This document shows positions 1 through 7,731 of a stretch of DNA of 64,000 bases, piece by piece. Position 1 is the first letter of the stretch. Every line of letters begins with the position of its first letter. A program made the translations under genes and the position numbers. The DNA lies in contig JADJWL010000026.1 of the NCBI GenBank assembly GCA_016716385.1, forward strand, positions 62,001 through 126,000. The letters run 5' to 3'. Below the pieces are notes generated by a model that made no database searches, was not told where the DNA came from, and worked only from the letters and a program-made list of their open reading frames with translations. Source of the stretch: Bryobacterales bacterium. Its GTDB lineage: Bacteria > Acidobacteriota > Terriglobia > Bryobacterales > Bryobacteraceae.

Positions 1-471
1 GCTCTGATCGAAAACGGCGTGTCGCTGACACGGGCGATCTTCGCGTTCAACAGCACGAACGTCGAAGGGTGGGGGCTTTATTCGGAAGCCATCATGCAGC
101 CGTTCATGCCGCTTGAAGGGCAGTTGATCAGCCTCCAGCACCGCATGATGCGCGCTGCCCGCGCCTTCCTCGATCCGGGACTGCAGGCGGGCCAGGTGAC
201 TCCCGAAGAAGCCGGCCGGATCCTGCGCGAGGACGTGGTGCTGTCGCCCGCGATGGCGCGCCAGGAAGTGGACCGCTACACCTTCCGCTCGCCTGGCCAG
301 GCGACTTCGTACTTCTACGGCTACACCCGGCTCATGGAGTTGCGCAAAGACGTCGAAGCCCGGCTGGGTGGCCGCTTCGAGGCGAAGCGCTTCCACGACT
401 TCATCCTTGCCCAGGGCCTGCTGCCTCCCGCCCTGCTGCGGAAAGCCGTCAGCGCGGAGTTCCTGCGTTAG
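1..471 (+). CDS. DUF885 family peptidase-like protein, C-terminal part (cut by window start)
   Basis: The reading frame is open from base 1, so the gene begins upstream; about 156 residues are visible. The segment EGWGLYSE and the later SPGQATSYFYGYTRL are hallmarks of the DUF885 family, secreted or cytoplasmic proteins with a zincin-like fold often annotated as putative metallopeptidases. Members are usually around 550-600 residues, so roughly the last quarter is present; the HExxH part would lie upstream. The protein ends at a TAG 33 bp before a sulfatase gene on the same strand. The family call is good; the substrate is unknown. Confidence 0.82.
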   Translation, partial: ALIENGVSLTRAIFAFNSTNVEGWGLYSEAIMQPFMPLEGQLISLQHRMMRAARAFLDPGLQAGQVTPEEAGRILREDVVLSPAMARQEVDRYTFRSPGQATSYFYGYTRLMELRKDVEARLGGRFEAKRFHDFILAQGLLPPALLRKAVSAEFLR

Positions 472-503
472 CGCAGTCCCTGGCGAAGCGCTACGATACG
501 GCA

Positions 504-1865
504 ATGCGCTCGCGCCGCGAGTTCCTGAGCCTGGCAGCCGGACTGGCTTCGCCGCCGGCGCGCCGCCCCAACGTCCTGGTTCTCCTCACTGACGACCAGC
601 GGTTCGATACCATCCAGGCGCTCGGGAACCGCGAGGTCCGGACCCCGAACATCGATCGGATCGTACGGCACGGCACTGCGTTCACGCACGCATTCATCAT
701 GGGCGGCACGATTCCCGCCGTCTGCTCCCCGTCGCGCGCAATGCTGCTCACCGGGCAACACCTCTTTCGCGCCGACCGCTCAATCGTCCGTCCCAAAGAT
801 CCGCTGCCGTTCGCGCTGATGCCCGAGCACTTTCGCAAATCCGGCTACGCCACCTTCGGCACCGGCAAGTGGCACAACGGACCCGCCCTCTACGCCCGCT
901 GCTTCAGCCACGGGGACCAGATCTTTTTTGGTGGCATGTCCGACCACGACAAAGTGCCGGTCCATGCATTCGACCCCTCGGGCGAGTACCCCCGTGAACA
1001 GCGCCGCATCGGTGCCGGCTTCTCGACCGAAATCTTCAGCGACGCCGCCATCCGCTTTCTGCGCGCCCACCGCGGCGATCAGCCGTTCTTCGCCTACGTT
1101 TCCTACACCGCGCCGCACGATCCCCGGACCGCGCCCGGGGACTATGCGTCACTCTATCCACCGGACCGCGTCAGCCTGCCGCCTAACTTCCTGCCGGAAC
1201 ATCCCTTCGACAATGGCGAGATGAAGATCCGCGACGAGATGCTGGCTCCCTTTCCCCGCACTCCGGAAGCGGTACGCGAGCACATCGCCGCCTACTACGC
1301 GATGATCACGCATCTCGACGCGCAGATCGGGCGGGTGCTGGATGCTCTGGAAGAAACAGGTCAGGCGGACAACACGATTGTCGTGTTTGCGTCCGACAAC
1401 GGCCTAGCGGTCGGGCAGCACGGCTTGATGGGCAAGCAGAACCTCTACGATCACAGCGTCCGGGTCCCGCTGGTGCTAGCCGGTCCGGGTGTCCCGCGGG
1501 GCCGCCGCGAGCACGGCTTGTGCTACTTGCACGATCTGTTCCCCACCCTGTGCGGGCTCGCCGCATTGTGGACCCCCCGGGAGGTGGAGTCGGCCAGCCT
1601 GGGTGCCAACCTGCGCGCCGGCCGCGATTCGCTGTTCCTGGTCTACAAGGACGTGCAACGCGGCGTCCGGACCGGACGCTGGAAGTACATCGTCTACCTG
1701 ACCGGCCAGGGACACCGGGAACAACTGTTCGACCTGGAGAACGACCCCTGGGAGCGCAAGAACCTTGCCGGCTCGAACTTGGGCCGCCTCCGGCGCATGC
1801 GCACGCTGCTCGCCCGCTGGATGCGCGACACGGGCGACCCGCTCAGATCCTCGGTTCCGTTGTAA
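504..1865 (+). CDS. Sulfatase (formylglycine type, CSPSR motif), exported
   Basis: A 453-residue sulfatase/alkaline-phosphatase-superfamily enzyme expected to hydrolyse sulfate esters. The N-terminus MRSRREFLSLAAG looks like a short Tat-type leader. Metal-binding Asp residues sit in LLTDDQR (about 29-32). The FGly-forming signature C-S-P-S-R starts at Cys74, and the C-terminal metal motif is SDNGLAVGQHGLMGK. Length is normal. The 3' end overlaps the convergent XRE-cupin gene by 23 bp. A second sulfatase of a different signature subtype lies 2.3 kb downstream. No formylglycine-generating enzyme or anaerobic maturase is seen in the window. The substrate is not predictable; it could act on sulfated polysaccharide. 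Confidence 0.9.
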   Translation: MRSRREFLSLAAGLASPPARRPNVLVLLTDDQRFDTIQALGNREVRTPNIDRIVRHGTAFTHAFIMGGTIPAVCSPSRAMLLTGQHLFRADRSIVRPKDPLPFALMPEHFRKSGYATFGTGKWHNGPALYARCFSHGDQIFFGGMSDHDKVPVHAFDPSGEYPREQRRIGAGFSTEIFSDAAIRFLRAHRGDQPFFAYVSYTAPHDPRTAPGDYASLYPPDRVSLPPNFLPEHPFDNGEMKIRDEMLAPFPRTPEAVREHIAAYYAMITHLDAQIGRVLDALEETGQADNTIVVFASDNGLAVGQHGLMGKQNLYDHSVRVPLVLAGPGVPRGRREHGLCYLHDLFPTLCGLAALWTPREVESASLGANLRAGRDSLFLVYKDVQRGVRTGRWKYIVYLTGQGHREQLFDLENDPWERKNLAGSNLGRLRRMRTLLARWMRDTGDPLRSSVPL

Positions 1866-2445
1866 TCACGACGGCCTTGCCGCCAGACTTGCCGCCGCGG
1901 TAGCCGTGTGGCTCTGAGGAGTCAAAGTAGACGCTGTCTCCCGCCGCCAGTTCGTGGTCCTCATCCCGGCAACGGATCAGGATCGAACCCTCGAGCACGT
2001 AAATGAACTCCGATCCTTCGTGGAAGTGCATCGCCACCTCCCCGGCTGCGCGCGGCGGAAACTCGGCCAGATACGGGTGCATCCCCTTTTCCTGTGCCGA
2101 GAAATCCAGGCACTCAAAGAAGTACGCGGGCGAAGGCGCGTCGGCGCGCTCGGGAAACCGCATCCGCTCCTTCGACCGGACGATGGAGAACAACTTCTTC
2201 CGGCTCCGGTCTCCGAAGAAGTACTCGAGGCCGATGTCGAAGACCATCGAGATCCGCGCCAGGGTCGGCAGCGTCGGGACCATCTTGCCGTTCTCCAGTT
2301 GTGAAAGCAGCGACGCCGACAAGCCTGTGTGGCGGCCGAGGTCCACCAGCCCCACCTTCTTCCGGAGGCGCAGGTGGCGAAGTTTGGCCCCGATCTCGTA
2401 GGAGGACAGGACGCGCTGGATCGTCTCGGCAGATGTTTCAGTCAT
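1843..2445 (-). CDS. XRE-family regulator with C-terminal cupin domain
   Basis: A 200-residue regulator. The N-terminal helix-turn-helix is an XRE type (IGAKLRHLRLRKKVGLVDLG... followed by LSASLLSQLENGKMVPTLPTL, about residues 15-70). The C-terminal half is a cupin (HFHEGSEFIYVLEG, then a turn ending SSEPHGYRG) that would bind a small ligand or metal. This architecture is typical of PuuR/SutR-type repressors. I chose the ATG at 2445 (MTETSAETIQ) instead of an upstream in-frame ATG, because the extra 28 residues look non-conserved and run through the promoter region. It is divergent from an ECF sigma gene; inverted-repeat half sites TTTCTGTC in the shared intergenic region are candidate operators. 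Confidence 0.88.
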   Translation of the reverse strand: MTETSAETIQRVLSSYEIGAKLRHLRLRKKVGLVDLGRHTGLSASLLSQLENGKMVPTLPTLARISMVFDIGLEYFFGDRSRKKLFSIVRSKERMRFPERADAPSPAYFFECLDFSAQEKGMHPYLAEFPPRAAGEVAMHFHEGSEFIYVLEGSILIRCRDEDHELAAGDSVYFDSSEPHGYRGGKSGGKAVVITTEPRI

Positions 2446-2486
2446 GCCAATGTGTCTATCAGCATCCTTGAAAAGCTGAGCATCTC

Positions 2487-2607
2487 TTTCTGTCCCGCTA
2501 CGTTCTAATTCTCTCACGATACAATCCATTCAACAAGATAGAAATTCGTATTAGTCCGACTGCAACATATGCCATAGGTTTCAGTGACAGAAAAACATCT
2601 TTCTGTC
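2487..2607. promoter_or_regulatory. Candidate operator: inverted repeat plus extra half site
   Basis: Between the divergent XRE-cupin and ECF sigma genes there is a perfect 8-bp inverted repeat, GACAGAAA at 2586-2593 and TTTCTGTC at 2600-2607, with a 6-bp spacer. A third copy of TTTCTGTC lies at 2487-2494, preceded by similar bases (CATC). The region is AT-rich relative to its surroundings. The dyad and repeat are read directly from the sequence; assignment to the XRE regulator is inference. Confidence 0.5.
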
Positions 2608-2663
2608 TGGCTATTGACCCGGTCCTCCGGCGCAGGTACTCTAAGGGTCGAGGAGTGAGACGC

Positions 2664-3266
2664 ATGACCCGAACCACTACCCCCGACGAACGGCTGGTCG
2701 ACTTGGCCCAACAAGGCTCGGACGAGGCCTTCACTGAACTGACCGAACGCAACTACTCGTCGAGCTTGAAGCTGGCGATGTCGATTCTGCGCGACCGCCA
2801 GGAGGCCGAAGACGAGGTGCAGAACGCCTACTGGAAAGCGTACCGGCACATCGGGCAGTTCCAACAGGACTCCAAGTTCTCCACCTGGATGACCCGGATT
2901 GTGGTGAACCAGTGCCTGATGCGCTTGCGGCAGAAAAAGCGGGCCAACTTCCAGTATCTCGACGACACGGCGAATGAAGACCGCCGCACGCTCGAAGTCG
3001 CCGAGACGCGTCAGGGCCCCGAGGACGAACTGGCGAAGCGGGAGATTGGAGAGGTCCTGCAGCGGGAGATCCGCCGCATTCCGCCGCTGCTCCGGCACGC
3101 GTTCATCCTGCGCGACGTGGAAGAATTGCCGATGGAAGAGGTGGCCCAGCGGCTGGGCATCTCGATGGCTGCGGCGAAGTCGCGGCTGCTGCGGGCGCGC
3201 GCTGAACTTCGCCAGCGCCTGGCGAAGCACTTCGGCCGCAGCGGTCCCGCTACATTGCTGGCGTAA
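2664..3266 (+). CDS. ECF-type RNA polymerase sigma factor (sigma-70 family)
   Basis: A 200-residue extracytoplasmic-function sigma factor. Region 2 is visible as DEAFTELTERNY..., DRQEAEDEVQNAYWKAYRHI and FSTWMTRIVVNQCLMRLR; region 4 is LPMEEVAQRLGISMAAAKSRLLRARAEL. I prefer ATG 2664 over the GTG at 2655 because GGAG at 2652-2655 is correctly spaced for the ATG and would overlap the GTG. No anti-sigma factor gene with a zinc-finger or membrane segment follows; the next feature is a tRNA. It is therefore an orphan ECF factor, possibly controlled by the adjacent XRE gene or by another mechanism. Confidence 0.92.
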   Translation: MTRTTTPDERLVDLAQQGSDEAFTELTERNYSSSLKLAMSILRDRQEAEDEVQNAYWKAYRHIGQFQQDSKFSTWMTRIVVNQCLMRLRQKKRANFQYLDDTANEDRRTLEVAETRQGPEDELAKREIGEVLQREIRRIPPLLRHAFILRDVEELPMEEVAQRLGISMAAAKSRLLRARAELRQRLAKHFGRSGPATLLA

Positions 3267-3304
3267 TTGGCCGCATGCTATCCTCGGAGTGACCATCCGG
3301 TTGT

Positions 3305-3379
3305 GGCGCTATCGTCTAACGGTTAGGACGGAGCCCTCTCAAGGCTCAAATACGGGTTCGATTCCCGTTAGCGCTACCA
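3305..3379 (+). tRNA. tRNA-Glu (anticodon CTC)
   Basis: This 75-nt gene folds as a standard cloverleaf. The acceptor arm is GGCGCTA / TAGCGCT with a G-T first pair, the anticodon stem is GAGCC/GGCTC with loop CTCTCAA (anticodon CTC, glutamate), and the T arm is ACGGG/CCCGT with loop TTCGATT. The 3' CCA is encoded. The D arm GTCT..AGGAC is typical of tRNA-Glu. Confidence 0.96.
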
Positions 3380-3381
3380 AC

Positions 3382-3396
3382 CAGTCCATCGGACTG
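3382..3396 (+). terminator. Small hairpin directly after tRNA-Glu
   Basis: CAGTCC-ATC-GGACTG forms a 6-bp stem two bases after the tRNA 3' end. It is followed by GTTACTATG, not a T run, so it is at best a weak terminator or a 3'-processing determinant. Confidence 0.3.
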
Positions 3397-3441
3397 TTAC
3401 TATGCAACTAGGGGAGGCACCCGTCAAGAAAGGACGGATTC

Positions 3442-4134
3442 GTGTCTCTCGTCAAAGTCGTACTTCCCATACTTCTTCTTTCGCTGCCGGCATGTGGACC
3501 CACAGAGGAGACGGCGGCCGCCAGGATCCACGACGATATCGCCATCGCCTCTCCTGACCTCGTCAAGGTCCTGCTGGACAACGATCACCTCACAGTCACC
3601 CGGTTTACGATTCCACCGCAAGGGGAACTGCCGCTTCATAAGGGCCAGGACCGCGTCGTCTACTCCCTGAGCGACTACCGGGTTCACTACATCACCCCGA
3701 ATGGCGATCCAGTGTTGAACGATCTCAAGAAGGGCACCGCGCACTGGCACTCCGCTGGAGTCCACGCGGTGCGCAATGTGGCGGCAACGACGGCGGATTA
3801 CCTCACAGTTGCCCGGAAGGCGTTTAACCCGACCCCGGGCGTCACCTCCGATCTCGTCGAACAGGCGCCCAATCAGGCGAAGGTCGTCTTCGAGAACGAA
3901 TCCGCCAAGGTCATCGAAGTCACGCTGGAGCCGGGTGAGAGGCAACGTCCGCACCAGGCGGCCGCGCGTGTCGTCTACTCGATCACGCCCGCGAAATTGA
4001 AGTACACGGACCCCTCCGGCACCGCCGAGACCGAGCACGCGGCCGGCGAGGTCCACTACCATGCCGGAGGCGAGCACCGGGTGCAGAATGTGGGCTCCGG
4101 GCAGGTCCGTTACGTGGTTTTCGAAGTGATGTAG
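3442..4134 (+). CDS. Lipoprotein with two cupin-like repeats
   Basis: A 230-residue protein with a lipoprotein signal (hydrophobic VKVVLPILLLSLPAC, lipobox LPAC with Cys18). The mature part contains two similar beta-rich halves. The first has ...TVTRFTIPPQGELPLHKGQDRVVYSLSDYRVHY...HWHSAGVHAVRN; the second has VIEVTLEPGERQRPHQAAARVVYSI...VHYHAGGEHRVQN. These look like tandem cupin folds. The start is GTG 3442 with AAGGAC just upstream. The His residues in each half could bind metal. It lies between tRNA-Glu and a sulfatase; function is unknown. Confidence 0.75.
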   Translation: MSLVKVVLPILLLSLPACGPTEETAAARIHDDIAIASPDLVKVLLDNDHLTVTRFTIPPQGELPLHKGQDRVVYSLSDYRVHYITPNGDPVLNDLKKGTAHWHSAGVHAVRNVAATTADYLTVARKAFNPTPGVTSDLVEQAPNQAKVVFENESAKVIEVTLEPGERQRPHQAAARVVYSITPAKLKYTDPSGTAETEHAAGEVHYHAGGEHRVQNVGSGQVRYVVFEVM

Positions 4135-4163
4135 GTGTTCTTTGGTAAGATCGCGGGACACCG

Positions 4164-5522
4164 ATGAAACGCCGCGACCTTCTCCGTCTGTCCGCAGTTC
4201 CCTTCCTCGGAGCCGCGCGGGCGCAACAGCCCGACGCGCGTCCCAACATTGTCTTCATCATGGCCGACGACATGGGTGTGTACGATCTCGGCTGCTACGG
4301 CCAGAAGCACATTCGGACGCCGCACATGGACCGCGTCGCGGCCGAAGGCATGCGCTTCACCGATTGCTATGCCGGTGCTTCCGTCTGCGCTCCGGCGCGC
4401 AGCACGCTCATGACCGGCCAGCATACGGGTCACACGACCGTCCGCGCCAACGCTTCCACGGCCACCGGACGCCGTGTCCCGCTGCGGCAGGACGACAAGA
4501 CCGTCGCCGAGTTCCTCAAGGGACCCGAATGGCGCGGCTCCTTCGACGAGGAGCGTGCCTACAAGACGGCCGTGATCGGCAAGTGGGGTCTCGGCGAACC
4601 GGGCACCACCGGTCTGCCGAACGATCACGGCTTCGACGAGTGGTACGGCTTCCTCAATCAGCAGCATGCCCACAGCCACTACCCGCTCTACCTCTGGCGC
4701 AACAAGACACGGGAACCCATCAAGGGCAATTCCCATGGCGCGCGGCGCGAATACGCCTCCGACCTGTTCGAGCGCGAAGCCCTCTACTTTATCGACCGCC
4801 ACCGCTACGAACCGTTCTTCCTGTACTTCACCCCGACGGTGCCGCATGCCAAGTTCGAAGTTCCCGATCTCGGTCCGTACGCCAATGAACCGTGGCCCGA
4901 GGAAGCGAAGAACTACGCCGCGATGGTGACGCGCATGGACCGCTATGTCGGCAGCATCATGGCCAAGCTCAAAGAGACAGGCCTCGACGAAAGAACCCTC
5001 GTGTTCGTCACCAGCGACAACGGCGGCACCTCGGACTTCAAGCCGTTCAACACCTGGGGACCGCTCCGGGGACAGAAGGGGGCCATCTACGAAGGCGGCT
5101 TGCGCGTGCCCATGCTCGCGCGCTGGCCCGGGAAGATCCAGCCCGGGAGCGTCAGTTCCATGCCGTGGGCCTTCTACGATCTGTTGCCGACGGCGGCTGA
5201 CCTCGCCGAAGTCCGCGGCATTCCGCGCACGGTAGACGGCATATCGATCGTCCCCACACTGCTCGGCAAGCAACAGAATACGGATCGGCCCCTGTACTGG
5301 GAACAGTACAGCGGGGGCTTCCAGCAGGCGGTCCGGATGGGCCGGTGGAAAGGAATTCGCAAGGGCCTCGACGGACCCCTCGTACTCTACGACCTGGCCG
5401 CGGACATTGGCGAAACGAAAGACATTGCCTCCGCCAATCCCGCGATTGTCCGGAAGATGGTGGACTACCTCGCAACCTGCCGGACGGATTCGCCCGACTA
5501 CCTTGCCGTGCCAGGGCGGTAG
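4164..5522 (+). CDS. Arylsulfatase-type sulfatase (CAPAR motif), exported
   Basis: A 452-residue sulfatase. A Tat-like N-terminus (MKRRDLLRLSAVPFLGAARA) precedes NIVFIMADDMGVYDLG (metal Asp-Asp) and the FGly motif C-A-P-A-R starting at Cys75. Further family elements are VIGKWGLGEPG, the SDNGG metal motif and GGLRVPMLARWPGKI. This matches the arylsulfatase A/B-like subgroup more closely than the CSPSR enzyme upstream. Length is normal. A small exported protein gene follows after 25 bp and may be co-transcribed. Confidence 0.92.
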   Translation: MKRRDLLRLSAVPFLGAARAQQPDARPNIVFIMADDMGVYDLGCYGQKHIRTPHMDRVAAEGMRFTDCYAGASVCAPARSTLMTGQHTGHTTVRANASTATGRRVPLRQDDKTVAEFLKGPEWRGSFDEERAYKTAVIGKWGLGEPGTTGLPNDHGFDEWYGFLNQQHAHSHYPLYLWRNKTREPIKGNSHGARREYASDLFEREALYFIDRHRYEPFFLYFTPTVPHAKFEVPDLGPYANEPWPEEAKNYAAMVTRMDRYVGSIMAKLKETGLDERTLVFVTSDNGGTSDFKPFNTWGPLRGQKGAIYEGGLRVPMLARWPGKIQPGSVSSMPWAFYDLLPTAADLAEVRGIPRTVDGISIVPTLLGKQQNTDRPLYWEQYSGGFQQAVRMGRWKGIRKGLDGPLVLYDLAADIGETKDIASANPAIVRKMVDYLATCRTDSPDYLAVPGR

Positions 5523-5547
5523 GACAAACGGTGCTACCGTAGGGGAC

Positions 5548-5976
5548 ATGGAGTTTCCCCGCCGCGGACTCCTGCTTCTTCCCCTCGCCGGACTCGCCGC
5601 CGCACAAGCCGCGATTCGCGGGACCTGGACCGCACGCATGGGCGAAACCGTGCTGATGGGGGCGTGGACGGCCCGCCGCGACGCCGCTGGCGTCGATGGC
5701 TGGGGAACGTGGACGCTGACCGAGCCCTCCGGCAAGCTGCTGGCCGAAGGCACGTGGTCCGCACGCAAGGTCCTGGACGCATGGGAAGGCGGCTGGATGG
5801 CCGAAGTGAAGAGCGGGATCTCGCAGTCCGGGTCCTGGAAAGCCGAGACGGAACTCCCTGCCGAAGCGCACCTGATCCGCTTCTTCGAATCCGCCATCGG
5901 CGCCATCCAGCGGGGCGAGTTCGACGCCGTGGGAGGCAAGTCTGGAACCTGGGCCATCCGCGCCGCCGAGCAGTGA
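5548..5976 (+). CDS. Small exported protein of unknown function
   Basis: A 142-residue protein starting at ATG 5548 with AGGGG just upstream. It has a signal peptide (MEFPRRGLLLLPLAGLAAAQA) and a beta-rich body of repeated tryptophan-containing strands (GTWTARMGE, GAWTARRDA, GWGTWTLTE, GTWSARK, GSWKAE), ending with GTWAIRAAEQ. I do not recognise a named family. The G-x-W repetition suggests a small beta-barrel or sandwich. The 3' end overlaps the proposed start of the PAP2 gene by 35 bp, suggesting translational coupling. Confidence 0.65.
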   Translation: MEFPRRGLLLLPLAGLAAAQAAIRGTWTARMGETVLMGAWTARRDAAGVDGWGTWTLTEPSGKLLAEGTWSARKVLDAWEGGWMAEVKSGISQSGSWKAETELPAEAHLIRFFESAIGAIQRGEFDAVGGKSGTWAIRAAEQ

Positions 5977-6838
5977 CTCCGGCCGCTTCCGCTCTTCGGA
6001 GTGGATCATCGTCCTCTATTTCAGCTACACGACCCTGCTCGCCCTTACGCTGCCCCTGCGGCCCGGCATCGCCGCCGTCGCCGTTGCCGTCAATGCGACG
6101 GTGCTATCCGGCTACGCGCTCCTGCTCCACGCATCGCGCCACCCGAACCGCTGGATCGCGTCCGCCCGCGACTGGCTGCCGCTCCCGCTGATGCCCCTCG
6201 CCTACCGGCAGATGGGCTGGTTTGCGCCCGCCAATCATTCTCACACCTTGGAACAGAGCTGGATCGGATGGGACCGGATGCTCTTCGACTGGGGCTTCGG
6301 CCGGGCCATCGAATCCCTCGGCCTCCTCTTGCCGGCGCTGCTCGAAGCGTCGTACCTGACGGTGTACGCCGTCCCTACGTTCTCGATGGCGTACCTCGCG
6401 CTCACGGGCAGAGGAGGCCGCATGAACCATTTCCTGACAGTCTTTCTGGCGGGCATTTATATGGCATACGCGCAGTTTCCGTTCTGGCCCTCCGAGCCTC
6501 CCCGGACGCTCTATCCGGGTCTCGATGCACCCACGGTGGACACCGTCTTCCGGCGCCTGAACGGGCACTTCCTGGGAGTCCACGGGATCCATACCTCCGT
6601 GTTTCCAAGCGCCCACGTGTCGAGTGTCTTCGCGGCTGCGATTGGAATGCGGCGCGCGGCGCCGGAGAACCCGTTCATCTATCGTGGTCTGTTTCTCTAC
6701 GCGACGGCGGTGGCCCTGGCGACCGTCTACGGCCGGTACCACTATTCCGTGGACGCTCTCGCCGGCGGGTGTGTCGCCTGGGCCGCCGCCGCCCTCACAG
6801 GAAGGATCTGGCCATGCTCTACAACTCGTCCTCGGTGA
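5942..6838 (+). CDS. PAP2-superfamily membrane phosphatase / inositolphosphotransferase-like
   Basis: A membrane protein with several hydrophobic helices and the PAP2 signature motifs. HTSVFPSAHVSSVF (motif 2, PSxH) and YGRYHYSVDALAG (motif 3, RxxxSxxD-like) lie near the C-terminus. It resembles bacterial PAP2 enzymes that dephosphorylate lipid phosphates or transfer phospho-head groups. The first conventional in-frame start (GTG 6101) would cut off the first transmembrane helix (WIIVLYFSYTTLLALTLPL). The frame is open further upstream with no ATG, GTG or TTG there. The only candidate preceded by a strong Shine-Dalgarno (GGGAGG, 5931-5936) is CTG at 5942, giving 298 residues. The 3' end overlaps the convergent cytochrome gene by 20 bp. 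Family call good; start uncertain. Confidence 0.75.
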   Translation: MEPGPSAPPSSDSGRFRSSEWIIVLYFSYTTLLALTLPLRPGIAAVAVAVNATVLSGYALLLHASRHPNRWIASARDWLPLPLMPLAYRQMGWFAPANHSHTLEQSWIGWDRMLFDWGFGRAIESLGLLLPALLEASYLTVYAVPTFSMAYLALTGRGGRMNHFLTVFLAGIYMAYAQFPFWPSEPPRTLYPGLDAPTVDTVFRRLNGHFLGVHGIHTSVFPSAHVSSVFAAAIGMRRAAPENPFIYRGLFLYATAVALATVYGRYHYSVDALAGGCVAWAAAALTGRIWPCSTTRPR

Positions 6839-7598
6839 CGCCCTTCTTGTCGCCGTATGACGCCCAGCGGATGTAGGAGATGATGTCGGCCAGTTCTGCC
6901 TTGGAAAAATGGACCGACTCCGCCGGGTGCTTCCAGTCGACGTTATCCTTCATCGAGTCGATTTCGGCCCGCTTGAGGGCCCGGAGCGCCGGCGGGTTCT
7001 GGTTGAGATCGTACATCTGGACCGTTTCGCCGTCCGCCGCCAACTGCATCCCCGGGAACGTCTGTCCGTTCTTCAGCTTGACTTCCTGTACGTACTGGGT
7101 CCGCGTCGACAGGATCGCGACCTGGATCCCACGCGGGTTGAGGCGCGCCAGTCTCGACAGGTCGGGTCCCACGGCGTTGCCGCGGCCGGCGAGGGAATGA
7201 CACGTCGCGCAGTTCGTCGCCTTATCCGAATCGAAGAAGTGCTTGTAGCCCCGTGCAGCCGCCGCGGGCATCGCGGGCGCAGGCGGCGCGACGGCTTGCG
7301 CCTGCGCCTTGCCGAGACTCATGATGTAGGCCACCGAGGCGCGCAGATCCGTCTCGGAAAGAAAATCTGCGAACGCCGGCATCCCTGTCGCGGGAACACC
7401 CTCGCGGATCACGCGCTCCACGTGTTTTGGGTCCAGCGCACGCCCCCGCATATTCGGTCCGCGGCCGGCGGTTCCGTCCAGACCGTGGCAATATCCCACC
7501 GCGCATGTCTGCTTATAAATCTCCTGGCCCCGCGCCACGGATCCGCCCTGTGTCTGAGCCACGAGGGGCGCGGCCGCCAGGATGAGAAGCCAAATCAT
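6819..7598 (-). CDS. Exported dihaem cytochrome c with an atypical first haem motif
   Basis: A 259-residue periplasmic protein with a signal peptide (MIWLLILAAAPLVAQ). The first haem site is C32-AVGY-C37-H38, a CX4CH arrangement, with GMPAF (Met73) as likely distal ligand. After a Pro/Ala linker (about 100-115) the second domain has canonical C130-AT-C133-H134, followed by GPDLSRLARLNPRG and KNGQTFPGMQLAADGETVQMYDL. That is the layout of the 'putative haem-binding' cytochrome domain common in planctomycetes, verrucomicrobia and acidobacteria. It probably passes electrons from a periplasmic dehydrogenase, but no such gene is adjacent. It lies downstream of the penicillin acylase gene on the same strand. 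Confidence 0.85.
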   Translation of the reverse strand: MIWLLILAAAPLVAQTQGGSVARGQEIYKQTCAVGYCHGLDGTAGRGPNMRGRALDPKHVERVIREGVPATGMPAFADFLSETDLRASVAYIMSLGKAQAQAVAPPAPAMPAAAARGYKHFFDSDKATNCATCHSLAGRGNAVGPDLSRLARLNPRGIQVAILSTRTQYVQEVKLKNGQTFPGMQLAADGETVQMYDLNQNPPALRALKRAEIDSMKDNVDWKHPAESVHFSKAELADIISYIRWASYGDKKGVTEDEL

Positions 7599-7731
7599 GC
7601 CATCCTCCTTCCACCGGCCTCACTCCTGCACGCCTGGTGCCACCGGCAAACGTGCGGATTTTCACGCATCTGGAGCGATGTGGCCGCTGGACTGTTGGAA
7701 GATCCCGCACCGTCTGGGTGCGCCGAATCGC

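Noticed and set aside
3305..3379. tRNA-Glu as an integration site
   Set aside because: No integrase gene nor a repeated 3' end of the tRNA was found nearby.
4110..5957. 615-residue open frame antisense to the second sulfatase
   Set aside because: No ribosome-binding site or family motif; long antisense frames are expected at this GC content, and the plus-strand sulfatase has all its catalytic motifs.
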